Below, one piece after another: positions 42,096 through 52,858 of a stretch of 64,000 nucleotides of DNA. The translations under genes and the position numbers were made by a program. Origin of the DNA: Manduca sexta (taxonomy: Eukaryota > Arthropoda > Insecta > Lepidoptera > Sphingidae); contig NC_051123.1 in assembly GCF_014839805.1 (NCBI RefSeq), forward strand, positions 10,646,727 through 10,710,726, in the 5' to 3' direction. Below the pieces are notes generated by a model that was given only the letters and a program-made list of their open reading frames with translations, made no database searches and was not told the DNA's origin. Every line of letters begins with the position of its first letter. Within the stretch, counting starts at the first letter, position 1.

Positions 42096-43370
42096 AGGTG
42101 TTGTTCATCCTCAAAGTCAGAGTTACAATATCTACCTACATTTTATAAATATACAACTTTTTAATTTTTTTTAGCCGTTGGTGGTCTGATCTACACAGAA
42201 TGAGCTCACAGTGTCTTGAAGTCTGGCAGCCGATCTTTTGGGTTCCGATTTAATTAAATGTACAACTGGATCCCAGGCTTGTGGAAGCTTTCAACCATCT
42301 TCCCTATTAAAATTAATATAATATTTTAATTTAAATGTCTAACATTCGCGTAAACATAAGAAATCATTATGTATAGATTATAATCTATAGAATCTAATTA
42401 TCAGAACAATTTGCAGACCGCATTTATGAATATCAGTACGTATTGTGTCGGGCTCTCTTTCGGAAAATTTCACCTTTCTCCACTGGTTGTCATAAACAAA
42501 CCGACGCAAGCACAACCGTCGTTATTTTTACGATGTCCCAATCATCAATATTAACAATCGTCACGCGGAACAGGTTGATTAGATTATAGCCGTGATTGAC
42601 GTGTTGGTGACGTGTCGGTCGTCGGTTCGACGTGATTAGACGTAAATATTGGAACGGTGTTTTTTGGGGCCAGTGATTCGACCTTTGCAATTGCTATTGT
42701 GTAATGTTAATTGACGGGACCCATGGTTTGATTATATTTAAGGTTATATGCGTAATGGTAGACAGAGGGCATACAGAAGTCCGAAAAGAAGTATTATACG
42801 TTATAAGAGGAAACATCTTATATAATTATCTTCATTACAAAAGTTGATTTTGTGGTAATAAATATAACTTTTCTACTTTTATCTGGCTTTTTACATTTTC
42901 AATGTGGGGTCAATACAAACTCAAACGTGTTGAAAAAATATTTGGCTTAGTTTTACGATAGGCCGTTTTTCTGTTGCTGTCTAAGAAGGATATAATTCCG
43001 AGTAAATAGTGTTAGAAAAACTTATAAATTCTTGCCCGCCCTGAGAATCGAATTTAGGACCAGTCCATGTATTTATGCTGTCACTAAGCCAAGGAGGTAA
43101 CAGATAGGTACACAGAAGTAAAGTAACTAAGTATGTATAAATAAATAACCATAAAGAAGGTTGACAATTGAATGAAGATGGCTGTTAAACTAACACGTAT
43201 CTACACTGCATAGAAACATGCACTCCCACCCTCAAACACTGGAATAATGGGGGATATGAAGAGTATTAAGACGCTCTCGGAGCTCAGTGTACGTAGTATA
43301 CTAAAACAGTCTATAATACAGTCTATGCATGTTTGATGATGACATATCTAATCAGCGCCATTGTGCGAAC
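42096..43370. other. Gene-free stretch
   Basis: Single-copy to moderately repetitive DNA. CTTTCTCCACTGGTTGTC near 42475 resembles a hAT-style terminus. No exon recognised. A 66-codon minus-strand frame (42490-42690) has no known signature. Confidence 0.45.
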
Positions 43371-43925
43371 TGTGCGCCGGCTTTCAACGGGCGTTTTAAT
43401 GAAATATTAGTAAAATAAAGCGGGGGACCTCTGATATTTTCATATGCAAATTGTGTCGCATACACACCGACGAATGCACAGCGCGGCCGGTGCGTCTTCA
43501 AAACCAACTACCGCCAATAAATACGCCAAAACAGCAAGGGCCAGTTTCGCGTGAACGCCCCCACGCCTCCGTCGAGGCGCTGCACTCGAAAAATTAAAGG
43601 CACAGCCAAGCGATTTTAAAGCGAAAGGTTAACTATTTTCCTGTCTTTTTGAATTCAACCTAAATCGCGTTCGTACCAAGTGAGAGCTTAAAACTAATAC
43701 ATCTGGGTGGCATGTGAGGGGTGGCGCGGCGCTGCAGGGGCCGGGGGGGCCCGGCGGAGATGGGGCCGGGGGGCATGCGAGGGGGTTAGGTGCCCCGATG
43801 GGTGGGCTGCAGGTCGGTGTTAATTATTCACATTTTAATTTACGGAGCCCCGGCACCGCTGGCCAGTCCGGACCGGGGAAAAATGTCTTGCAATCGTTCG
43901 ACATTTCAACTATATGAAAACGCTC
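43371..43925. other. GC-rich island, possible regulatory element
   Basis: GGTGGCGCGGCGCTGC, GGCCGGGGGGGCCCGGCGG and CCCCGGCACCGCTGGCC in otherwise AT-rich DNA. Well preserved in the partner at 62245-62796, with one small length change in the G run. A Gly-rich 67-codon frame is a composition effect. Confidence 0.35.
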
Positions 43926-44764
43926 GCCGCTATGTGTACATACCTCCTGTTATATTCGGTTAGCGTTCCTTAATTAACGTTTTATTCGTTTGTTTACCGC
44001 TCACAGTAAGAAAACTACCGAGCGGATGTTTGTATGTGTTATACGGATGGCGGGTGATGCAGTTATTTTTTTATGCAACTTAATGTGCAGGTCGCTTATG
44101 TGATGGCAAGGGTCAAGCTTGTTTATTAACAGTATGCGTAGTCAAGACTTTGAATTCATTTAAAGCATTGCCCCACGCTCGATATTTTAGTGTCTTCAAC
44201 GTTTTTTCGCATAATTACCCAGATACATAATATATTTAGTTTCACAACGATCAGTAAATATAGTCAAATGCAGGTTTCGTTCCCACATTTTTCTTCGTTG
44301 TCGAAACAAACGATAATTTACAAGACCAATTACGCCATGGAATCCTTCGCAAAACCACCACCACGCCAGCTCCTTCATCAAATCTATAGCTTCAGTGGTC
44401 GACTAAACGCAAACACTATCGTAAACGCAATTTCAATTTTCAAAAGTCGGAACATTGCATACATCCCGCAAAAGAACAAGGATCATACGGTGTTAAGTGA
44501 AGTCTTCCCAAATCCACAATGCCAGAAGAATTATGGATGCGTTGCTGAACTTAAAGGGAAAGAATAGGGATTAAACGAAGAGTTATTTGGACCGTCGGAA
44601 ATCTCACTCACCATACGTAACACAACAGGAAAGTGTCACTCCCTATCGGTTATCCTTGATAATGCTTCGATCAAGCTGGCCCAATCATGTTGTAGACTAA
44701 TTGCTATAGCGCTCTGCTATTCTTAAATTCTAATGTGAAAATGTTCTACTGTACGATCATCTTT
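43926..44764. other. Gene-free stretch
   Basis: A 125-codon plus-strand frame (44190-44567) is not preserved in the partner at about 63225-63580, where indels break it. I do not call it a gene. No other evidence of function. Confidence 0.5.
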
Positions 44765-44769
44765 TTATA

Positions 44770-45010
44770 ATCACAGCAAAGTGACCACACTGAACCTGAT
44801 GGTAAGTGGAGTGGGGTCCAGTAGAATGTCGTCTGACGAGAGATGATTACCCCCCAACAGTCGCCACAATTATGCCGGCCTGGTGGAACCTGATATTCAC
44901 AGGCTCATCTCGGAACGCGACACACTTACGTGGGCCACGATGACGGGTTTTAACACCTTGTGTACGGTGTTCGCTATCCGGGCGGATATAAAATATATCT
45001 TACCACCAGC
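44770..45010 (+). repeat. Dispersed repeat (GATGGTAAGTGGAGTGG type)
   Basis: AACCTGATGGTAAGTGGAG, GACGAGAGATGATTACC, ACAATTATGCCGGCCTGG and GGATATAAAATATATC. The allele is at 63788-64000, cut by the window end. Confidence 0.65.
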
Positions 45011-45884
45011 AAAAATCCTACAATGGTATTATATCACTAATATTGTTACTGCCAAAGTTTATGAACATATGGATTTACATACTTTCATACTGATACGAAG
45101 GTATTGAAATCATTACCTAATTGAGAGTCAATACTTAAATATCCAAAAACCTGCTCTAATAGTACCAGCATAGGCTTCATTTATGAACGTCACCCTTTTC
45201 CACTGGTGCCTATATAGAAGCTAGACGTTCCTAGAACCACCCACACTCTAGATTTCCCTTTAAACTATCGGTACCGAGAAATACAGAGTTAATCAAAACC
45301 CACATGCGTGACGTCATAATATTATATTGAAATAACTGGAAACGTATTTCTCATTGAAAAGTGTGTTGTTTTTCTTTGGTTAGGAGGAAATTCAATGTAA
45401 ACTGAGTTAGAGCTTGAGAAATTATTTTTTAGTAATAAATATCATCCAGAAAATTATTCTTTAAACAAACACAATTTACTTCTTACTAATATTATGATTG
45501 CGAAAGTTTGTGAATGTTCGGATGTTTGTTAGAAGTAAACTCGGAAACAGCTGAACGAATTTTGATGAATTTTGGCACAGGGATAGACCATGGCCTGGAT
45601 CAACACTTAGACTTAGTTTTTCTCCCGTTAATTTGCTTCCATAGGGACATATGAGATTTTTAATTAAACTTTTGAAATAGATGGCGCTGATGTATTGGAG
45701 ACGTTATAAGTTGCTAGCGTTTACAGGACTTTTGTAGTGGGAAAGCCTTTGCGCGTAAATCAAGGATCGTAGGTTCCATCACCATACTTTTCCCTTAACC
45801 GTGCTCGAGACACTGTTCAAGGCTTGCCGTATATTTGCCACCTGAGGCTGTATACAATATCTATCTACAATCGTTAACGCTAAA
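45011..45884. other. Gene-free stretch
   Basis: AT-rich. CGAAAGTTTGTGAATG and ACAGCTGAACGAATTTTGAT near 45500-45570 resemble retroelement tails. No exon recognised. Confidence 0.45.
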
Positions 45885-46015
45885 GTTATGTATATCCAGT
45901 TCCAACAGGCATAATTGTTTCGACTGCCTAGGGGTAATCATCTCTCGTCGGTCGATATTCTACTGGACCCCATTCCACTTACCATCAGGTACAGTGGGTT
46001 CACTTTGTCGTCTTC
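45885..46015 (-). repeat. Dispersed repeat, reverse orientation
   Basis: AGGCATAATTGTTTCGAC, GGTAATCATCTCTCGTCGG and CCATTCCACTTACCATCAGG, the complement of the element at 44770. Confidence 0.65.
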
Positions 46016-46739
46016 GTATAAAAAGTACGAGAATTACATATCGTAGCTATAGATTTATTGATAGGATATGTCATTCCCATATATTTTTGTTAACTATTAG
46101 CGTCGACGATTGTAGAAAGGAATTTTTGCGACGGCTCGTGACACCCAAGAATTGTTGCTTCTAATTTTCTTTTCTTTAGGTAACTCATTAGACCCACAGC
46201 CCTTGAAGTATTTTGGCAAAGCCACTATGCAGTGTCGCTAAATTCTTATTTGGATTGGATCCTTTACGACGTTTCTTATAAGAAAAAGAACCTATGTTAC
46301 TTGTACTTTTAGGTTTAGCTATGATTGGACTGGCATATGTGTTGGACAAAAGTTTCCAAAGTAAATAAAGAGACAAATAACTAGAAATAAAATGGATATT
46401 ACTAATGTGTCACGTTTGATACGTTCGGAAATTAAATAAGCATTTTGTTTAAACTCGTGTGTATATCAAAGGCCCTAAAGTCACATGATAAGCACCCTTT
46501 AACCGTACCAATACACTAGTGGAACGCACGATGACGTTACATTATTCAAAAGGTACATCAAAAACAAACAGAGTATAACCCCAAACGTATTAGAAACATC
46601 ACCTTTATGACGCTGCATTGAATAAATGCGGTTCGTTCAAAACATCTCCCATCCCGCTCGCACACAACCAAAACGAAAAGGACGCAACACCCATTCGATA
46701 GAGACGACAAGAAAGATCAGAATTGGGATACATTGCCAT
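46016..46739. other. Gene-free stretch
   Basis: Single-copy, AT-rich, no recognised exon or repeat. Confidence 0.45.
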
Positions 46740-47165
46740 CTAAATAATTCAAACGTGTATAGAGTTCGCTACGTGCGTCCGCCGAGCCGGTACCGTCGCT
46801 TATGAAACCAACAGCGACTTTATTCCTCGCATAGCAAAGTACATTTTCGACTAACAAATAAATCATCACCGCTCAGTCTGCTTGCAAAAACGTACAGACT
46901 TTTTACAGGGCCCTTATGCGAAATGTCAATTCGGATCGGGCGGGCACGCGACGCGAACAGGAACAATGGCAAGTCGGGAACATATGACAAGATAGGAAAC
47001 GATATGTGCAAGATGGCTAATAACCGAGCCGAAACCGGGGCCCAACGGGCCCGCGGATTTGCGATGCAGATGAGTTTTGCCTCTTTACTTTTTAGGGTTG
47101 AATTTATGGCGTGTATAATGAGAGACCGCGCCGGGGCCCGTTAGCGAGATGTAAGAGAGAATCGA
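46740..47165. other. Single-copy island, possible regulatory element
   Basis: GTCCGCCGAGCCGGTACCG, CGGATCGGGCGGGCACGCG, GGGGCCCAACGGGCCC and GCGCCGGGGCCCGTTAGC in repeat-free DNA. A 73-codon frame (46923-47144) has no recognised homologue. No partner in this window to compare with. Confidence 0.3.
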
Positions 47166-48989
47166 AACGCTTCCATCTATGGAGGCAGAGAGTTTCGTTT
47201 CAATCGTGTGCTGGGGATTGCGTGTTTCTTTTTACTATTCCGTTGGTGAATGCATCGTATGTACATTATCTTTGACTACCCAAGTTTCAAGTTTCAAATG
47301 GCAAATTTCACTTACTTTTAAAATTAGTCGGATTTCTAAGTTTAAAATTAGTTTCTATTATAGTTAAATTGAGCGATTATTAACTATGTATGTAGCCACG
47401 CAATTTCTATAAACGTATATGCGTACCCTAGAAATGAATCCGATATATCCGTCTAAAAAGTCTGTTCCAATCGACTATCGTAAATACAAACTCAAAATAT
47501 TTCACAAAATTCAATGAAACACCAGTAGACTGGTACACCGTATAGATAACCGAAGATCTGAAACGTCGATCTTAATCTTATCAAGGGGGCTGACCCCCCA
47601 AGGGTCGCTCATTAGGGTGAAAATTAAGGCGTTGATTTGCACCCCGAGCGCCTTGCGATTGATTGAAATTATTTATTTAGCCTTTTGGATTGGTATCGGA
47701 GCATCTTTTTGGGGGGTGGTGGGGTTCGCTAGGGGGGTAGTTTGGTTCTTCGCGAATTTCCCGAAACGAATCGTCTGTTAATGCACGCTAAATTGTGTTA
47801 AGTTACTTGTTTATTAATCTTAATATACAGCTATTGAAAGCTATGAAAACTGACGTTCAACTGGGCTGCAATCAATTTGCCATTATATATGTATGTCTGT
47901 TAGATTATAGGGTTTTGCGATCATAATAAGTAGGAATTTCGCTGTTTTATATATTGTATATCTATTTTCACGTGTCGATATAATATATTTACAAGAAATA
48001 TGTTAATGCAAATCATGATATGGAAAAAATATGTAGTATTACACATTGGTGTTTTGCTATTTTACGGTAGATTAAGTAAGCATCACATAAGCGCAATTTT
48101 TTTTTATGACAATCTTCCCAATGGTCGCTGTTTACAATATTAAAACTCTTTGGATCTATGTAATTGTACACTAAATCGGGCCCTGGCTGGTCGGCCATTC
48201 AAATATTCAAATATAGAATCAAACATTCCAAAATTATTAAAATATAATTCTAAATTCAAAAATAATACAGATGGACCGCAGTTTTTAGCCGAAATGAACA
48301 TTTTTGGTAAATTCCGACGTCGAGCTACGCCAGCCGTAGTTACTTAGCGGGAGACTTACTCAATTTGCGTCTCGTGGCTCGCTTCACAGGTTCGCATTAG
48401 CATATTTTTGTGACGTCCCGTGCAGGGGTGTATTCAGAGGGGGCGGTAGGAGGTCAGTCAGACCTGCGATTTGCGATGATGGTTATTATGAAGCATTGGA
48501 AAATCTCAACTTTTGCTCACAATTTATAAATTTGCTGGCTATAAGTAAAGTTTGTTATTACACATGGATTTACATTTTAATTATTATTTTTATAATAGAA
48601 TCAATATTTGGGTTGGCCCAACCTGAATGTTAAGTCTAAAAATTCTATGTGTAAGAATTATACTACAATTCAAATGCTTCATCGACTTTCTGATCCGTCA
48701 TACAAACATGTGAAAATTGTCTTTATTTTATGGTCAGATGAAGTCAATTAAAATAAAATTAACCCCCCAAAGACCGATGCCGAGTGCGTTCAAGTCGTGG
48801 CGCTATATCAAAGGGCTTCAAAAATACACCCACACACATACACATATTAAGTTTGGAACGTGTAAGAAGTGCGACTGAATACTAATCACAAGCGAAGATC
48901 AAGTTATGTAGAGGCGACGTTACGTCAATACTCGTCTAATACATTTTTATTGCTGCCTCGGTGACGTTGTAATTGTATATGGTACAAGT
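47166..48989. other. Gene-free stretch with a GC-rich patch
   Basis: GCATCTTTTTGGGGGGTGG and GGGGGCTGACCCCCCAAGGG near 47585-47745 form a compact GC-rich patch with AAGGCGTTGATTTGCACC. The rest is AT-rich. No exon or known repeat seen. Confidence 0.4.
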
Positions 48990-49345
48990 ACGACTACCGC
49001 GCTAAGGTCCTGGGTTCGAATCCCGGGCCGGGCCAAAATAATTGTGACTGGGTTTTTCCATCTTAAAAATTACCCAGTCGCAGCTCGGAGTCAGGAATAT
49101 GACGGTGTGATACCCTCGTGCCTCGGAAAGCACTTAAAGCCGTTGGTCCTGTGCCTGATCTCTCTCCGGTAATGTCGGCTTGTCGTCTCACCGAACTATG
49201 AGAGTGAAGGAACAGAGAGTGCACCTGTGTACTGCGCACACACTTGTGCACTATAATATATTCTGCGTACCTGGCTGATCTCCGTTGAGATAGGCCGCCG
49301 TGGTCGAAATTCGGCTAAGAGGAGGTTATGGATATGTAATACATT
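48990..49345 (+). mobile_element. tRNA-derived SINE, nearly complete
   Basis: B-box GGGTTCGAATCCCGGGCC at 49012, then GACTGGGTTTTTCC, CGGAGTCAGGAATATGACG, GGAAAGCACTTAAAGCCG, TGATCTCTCTCCGGTAATG, TGAGAGTGAAGGAACAGAG and TAGGCCGCCGTGGTCG. The anticodon arm does not give a convincing tRNA, so this is a SINE, not a tRNA gene. Confidence 0.75.
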
Positions 49346-49554
49346 TTTTACATATAATCTATCTTCATCATCAGCCACATAAAGTCCCCAAAGATTTCCA
49401 GTCAGACCTGTTGAAAGGGGCCTGCATCCAGCGTGTTCCTGCGACGTTTACCAAGTCGTCTGTTGCTAGTGCACGTCCAACGCTGCGCTTCCCAGTACGT
49501 GGTCTCCACTCGAGAACTTTTTTGCCCCATCTACTGTCAGTTCTGCGAACTAAC
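49346..49554. repeat. Probable repeat fragment
   Basis: CCCAAAGATTTCCAGTCAG, GGGGCCTGCATCCAGCGTG and CGACGTTTACCAAGTCGTC look like part of a retroelement; frames on both strands are open (49371-49559 and 49300-49563). No firm family assignment. Confidence 0.35.
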
Positions 49555-49765
49555 CTCATATAAACTATGCTTGTATATAAAGCTGAAGAGTTTATTTGAA
49601 CGCGCTTATCTTAGGGACTACTTAACCAATTTTGATAATTTATAACTAATAGAAAGCAACATTACTCCTGAGTGTTACAGGCAACTTTTTATCTCGTGAA
49701 AATATAAAGCGGGACTTATTTCTCGGAAACACTTAGACGGAGCCGCGAGCAAAATCTAGTATAAG
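49555..49765 (-). repeat. LINE/SINE tail fragment, reverse orientation
   Basis: AAAGCTGAAGAGTTTATTTG, AACGCGCTTATCTTAGGGA and GGAGCCGCGAGCAAAATC are the complement of the family at 108-470. Confidence 0.7.
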
Positions 49766-51029
49766 ATAAAGCAAGATATCTGATGTATAATGCCTACAAG
49801 GCTACCTGACTTAGGAATCGAAGCCACGTCATAATCAATGTCGGTCTCAAAATGCCACGGAATCCATATTACACAACTGTGATTTGATTGTGAGTGATTT
49901 TCATAGATAATCCTTTATCTCAGTATAAAGTGTCAACGAGCAATCCATACTTGATCGTTCGAAATTACGCCTTAATGAACATCCGCAATACTCGACCGAA
50001 GATAAACTATTTTAACATAGAAATCAAATCGTGATCGCTTATAACCGCGATCGCTTATTTCATATTCGATTCTCTACATCATTATGTTCACTCCTGGCCA
50101 ATATCTTTTATAAAAAAAAACCCAGGGCCGTCTTTGTACACAAACCGGCTGTAGGCACAATACAACTGAGCAATCTATGGCACCTTTACGTCCACCTCGA
50201 ATTAGTGTTCATTGAGGCACGCGTGGGGGCGGCGGGGGTCATGGGGGTCGGGCGGTGCCAGCCCCCCGCGCGATGGTGTTAATTATACGATTTTCTTTGA
50301 AATAAGTTAATAAATATTGGATAAGGCCCGCCCTGCCCCTACACGGCCGGCCCTTTGCCAACCCGTTCGTGTGCACCTCGCTCTACACCGGGCGAATGTA
50401 ATTTTGATTAAAAAGAGTGTGTGTACCTGTCTTAATGGCTTGCTAATTTTGTTTTCTTAGCTCAGTCTTAATTTAGTGTGAGTTCGTACAGACCTTTATT
50501 GTTATGGTTAATTACCATATTAATTAGTAATTATGTTAAAAATATTAGTCGTAATTTGTAAAAGTATATTGTGTTACTTAAATATAAGATCCTAATAATT
50601 ATATAATAATTATTATCCATATTTTAAATTACAGTTTATAAATTTGGATACAGGTGTCCTTCGATACGTCTAATATGTTTATAAGAAATCTCACACTTCA
50701 GTATTTATATTATTACAATAATCAAAGAGATGTAGGTTACTTTAACGAACTTCAACACAGCCTAAATCGCAGGCAAATTAAAAACTCTTACCTGTATAGG
50801 TACTAACTTAGCAAAAAAACACAATCGAGTTTCATTTGCGACTCAATAAGCCACAGCTACTTTCAATAAAGAGATAGATTTGAATAAAAATAGTTATAAT
50901 GATTTCTTATGTTTACGCGAACGTTAGACATTGAATTGAATTATTTTTCGAATTTGTCGCGGTTTTAATAAAATAGTTTAATTTTAATAAAATAGATATT
51001 TTATAAATCCTAACCCAAAAAAACCCAAC
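49766..51029. other. Gene-free stretch with a GC-rich patch
   Basis: At 50205-50405: GCGTGGGGGCGGCGGGGG, GCCAGCCCCCCGCGCG, GGCCCGCCCTGCCCC and CGGCCGGCCC. Near 50895-50935, CATAATGATTTCTTATGTTT then ACGCGAACGTTAGACAT is the reverse of a motif at 42337-42373. No exon recognised. Confidence 0.4.
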
Positions 51030-51245
51030 CCTAGATGCAAAGCGCGTTAGGCCTCCGCCGCACTGTCAGTTCGTACGTCAGGCCAGACGCGGCCGCAAAC
51101 ACCGCAATGTCTTGCACCTTTGCGCCGGGCCCGTTGGTCTTTCAGCGGCCTTCGGTTCTGTTGTGGGGAGGCTGCGGTCGAAACGACCGGGGTTTAATAG
51201 TGCAAGTGTGCAAGGTGTGGATGCCGATTGTTTCAGTTTAAATGT
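51030..51245. other. GC-rich patch, possible regulatory element
   Basis: GGCCTCCGCCGCACTG, GACGCGGCCGC, GCGCCGGGCCCG and GGGGAGGCTGCGGTCG. A 68-codon frame covers it (51035-51241) with no recognised homologue. Confidence 0.3.
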
Positions 51246-51339
51246 TTGTAACAAGGATAGGGTAAATGATTAATTAAACTGATCATTGGTTTGTCTATAA
51301 TTGAGTGAGGTGCCCTGAAATTAGTATATATAATAATAT

Positions 51340-51555
51340 CAGCCCAGTATGATATACTGTCCCACTGCTGGGCACGGGCTACCTCTACTATTAAGAGGAA
51401 TTCGGCCTTAGTCCACCACGCTAGCCTAATGCGGATTGGTAGATTTCACACACCCTCAAAATTCTTATAGAAAACTCCTCAGGTGTGCAGGTTTTCTCTC
51501 GATGTTTTCCTTTGCGAAAGCGTTAAAGCAAGCGATAATTCTCAAAGAATATAAA
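51340..51555 (-). mobile_element. HaSE-like SINE, reverse orientation
   Basis: ATACTGTCCCACTGCTGGG, GCCTTAGTCCACCACGC and TTAAAGCAAGCGATAATTC, the complement of 10775-11098. Confidence 0.75.
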
Positions 51556-52129
51556 ATATTGACACGAAATTAAATTAAGATCACGGCTTGCAGCGAACCT
51601 ATTTTAGACGATCATGTCTTCCATCCAATAAACCAACTTCATGTAATAAAAATACTTATTCAATCACGCAGCAACAATTTACCCTATTTTTAAACTAACT
51701 GTATAATATAATATAATCATCGTCCAAAAATCCCCGATCTCCCCCGAACCCTCGGACATAATCTAGCGTATTCCATAATACAGTAATGATAATTTCTAAA
51801 CGTACACTGTACATCCACGCATCCGGTGCGGAGTTGGGAATTTTAATGGCACTCTTTAATTATTTTGCCCTTTCTCCTCTTAAGTCTCGATTCGCATTAG
51901 TGAATACATTTTGGTACAGCGCCTACGCGTTTAATAATTCACGTGACCGAAAACTGATGGACAAGTCGAGTTGTTACCCGTTCGTGTTTTGTGGTTCTGT
52001 ATGTTGGAATATTAATTAATGGAACTTATGTATTGTTTAACAATACGTATTCATTGTTAATAATAATTATTGCTTGTCAATAAGAGTTGGTTTGATACAG
52101 GCCGTAGGTTGTAATGATTGAACCTTTTA
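51556..52129. other. Gene-free stretch
   Basis: AT-rich single-copy DNA. A 77-codon frame (51786-52019) has no recognised homologue. Confidence 0.4.
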
Positions 52130-52260
52130 CTGCAACCAGCCGCATATATACCGGCATAATTCTGTCGACTGTCAAGGAATAATCATCTCTCATCAGTCGA
52201 CATTTCATTAGACTCCACTCTACTTACCATCGGGTGCAGTGGGGACAAACTCCCTTGCGC
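52130..52260 (-). repeat. Dispersed repeat, reverse orientation
   Basis: CGGCATAATTCTGTCGAC, AATCATCTCTCATCAGTCG and CCACTCTACTTACCATCGGG, the complement of the element at 44770. Confidence 0.65.
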
Positions 52261-52358
52261 GTATAAAAAAAAATACGTAAGAGTCGGACGGTTTTCTATG
52301 GCGTCCGAATACTCACCATTCAACACAACACTGTCGCTTCATGATATCTGCTTAATAG

Positions 52359-52858
52359 NNNNNNNNNNNNNNNNNNNNNNNNNNNNNNNNNNNNNNNNNN
52401 NNNNNNNNNNNNNNNNNNNNNNNNNNNNNNNNNNNNNNNNNNNNNNNNNNNNNNNNNNNNNNNNNNNNNNNNNNNNNNNNNNNNNNNNNNNNNNNNNNNN
52501 NNNNNNNNNNNNNNNNNNNNNNNNNNNNNNNNNNNNNNNNNNNNNNNNNNNNNNNNNNNNNNNNNNNNNNNNNNNNNNNNNNNNNNNNNNNNNNNNNNNN
52601 NNNNNNNNNNNNNNNNNNNNNNNNNNNNNNNNNNNNNNNNNNNNNNNNNNNNNNNNNNNNNNNNNNNNNNNNNNNNNNNNNNNNNNNNNNNNNNNNNNNN
52701 NNNNNNNNNNNNNNNNNNNNNNNNNNNNNNNNNNNNNNNNNNNNNNNNNNNNNNNNNNNNNNNNNNNNNNNNNNNNNNNNNNNNNNNNNNNNNNNNNNNN
52801 NNNNNNNNNNNNNNNNNNNNNNNNNNNNNNNNNNNNNNNNNNNNNNNNNNNNNNNNNN
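52359..52858. other. Assembly gap, exactly 500 N
   Basis: Same fixed length as the first gap. Sequence after it, AAGATCAAAAGGAACTGC, is also found at 34028. Frames drawn across it are meaningless. Confidence 0.98.

Larger units (their letters stand above)
34028..44995. repeat. Left version of a second duplicated block (partner 52859-64000)
   Basis: Starts AAGATCAAAAGGAACTGC, the same as the first bases after the second gap. Collinear with 52859-64000 to the window end, with low divergence by eye. The left contig continues unmatched within the window from 45.0 to 52.36 kb, because the partner runs off the right edge. Confidence 0.9.

Noticed and set aside
44190..44567. 125-codon plus-strand frame as a gene
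   Set aside because: The partner sequence near 63225-63580 has indels that break it, and no protein family is recognisable.
49012..49035. Possible tRNA gene (GGGTTCGAATCCCGGGCC)
   Set aside because: This is the B box of a SINE; no complete cloverleaf with an anticodon stem could be drawn, and SINE body sequence follows directly.
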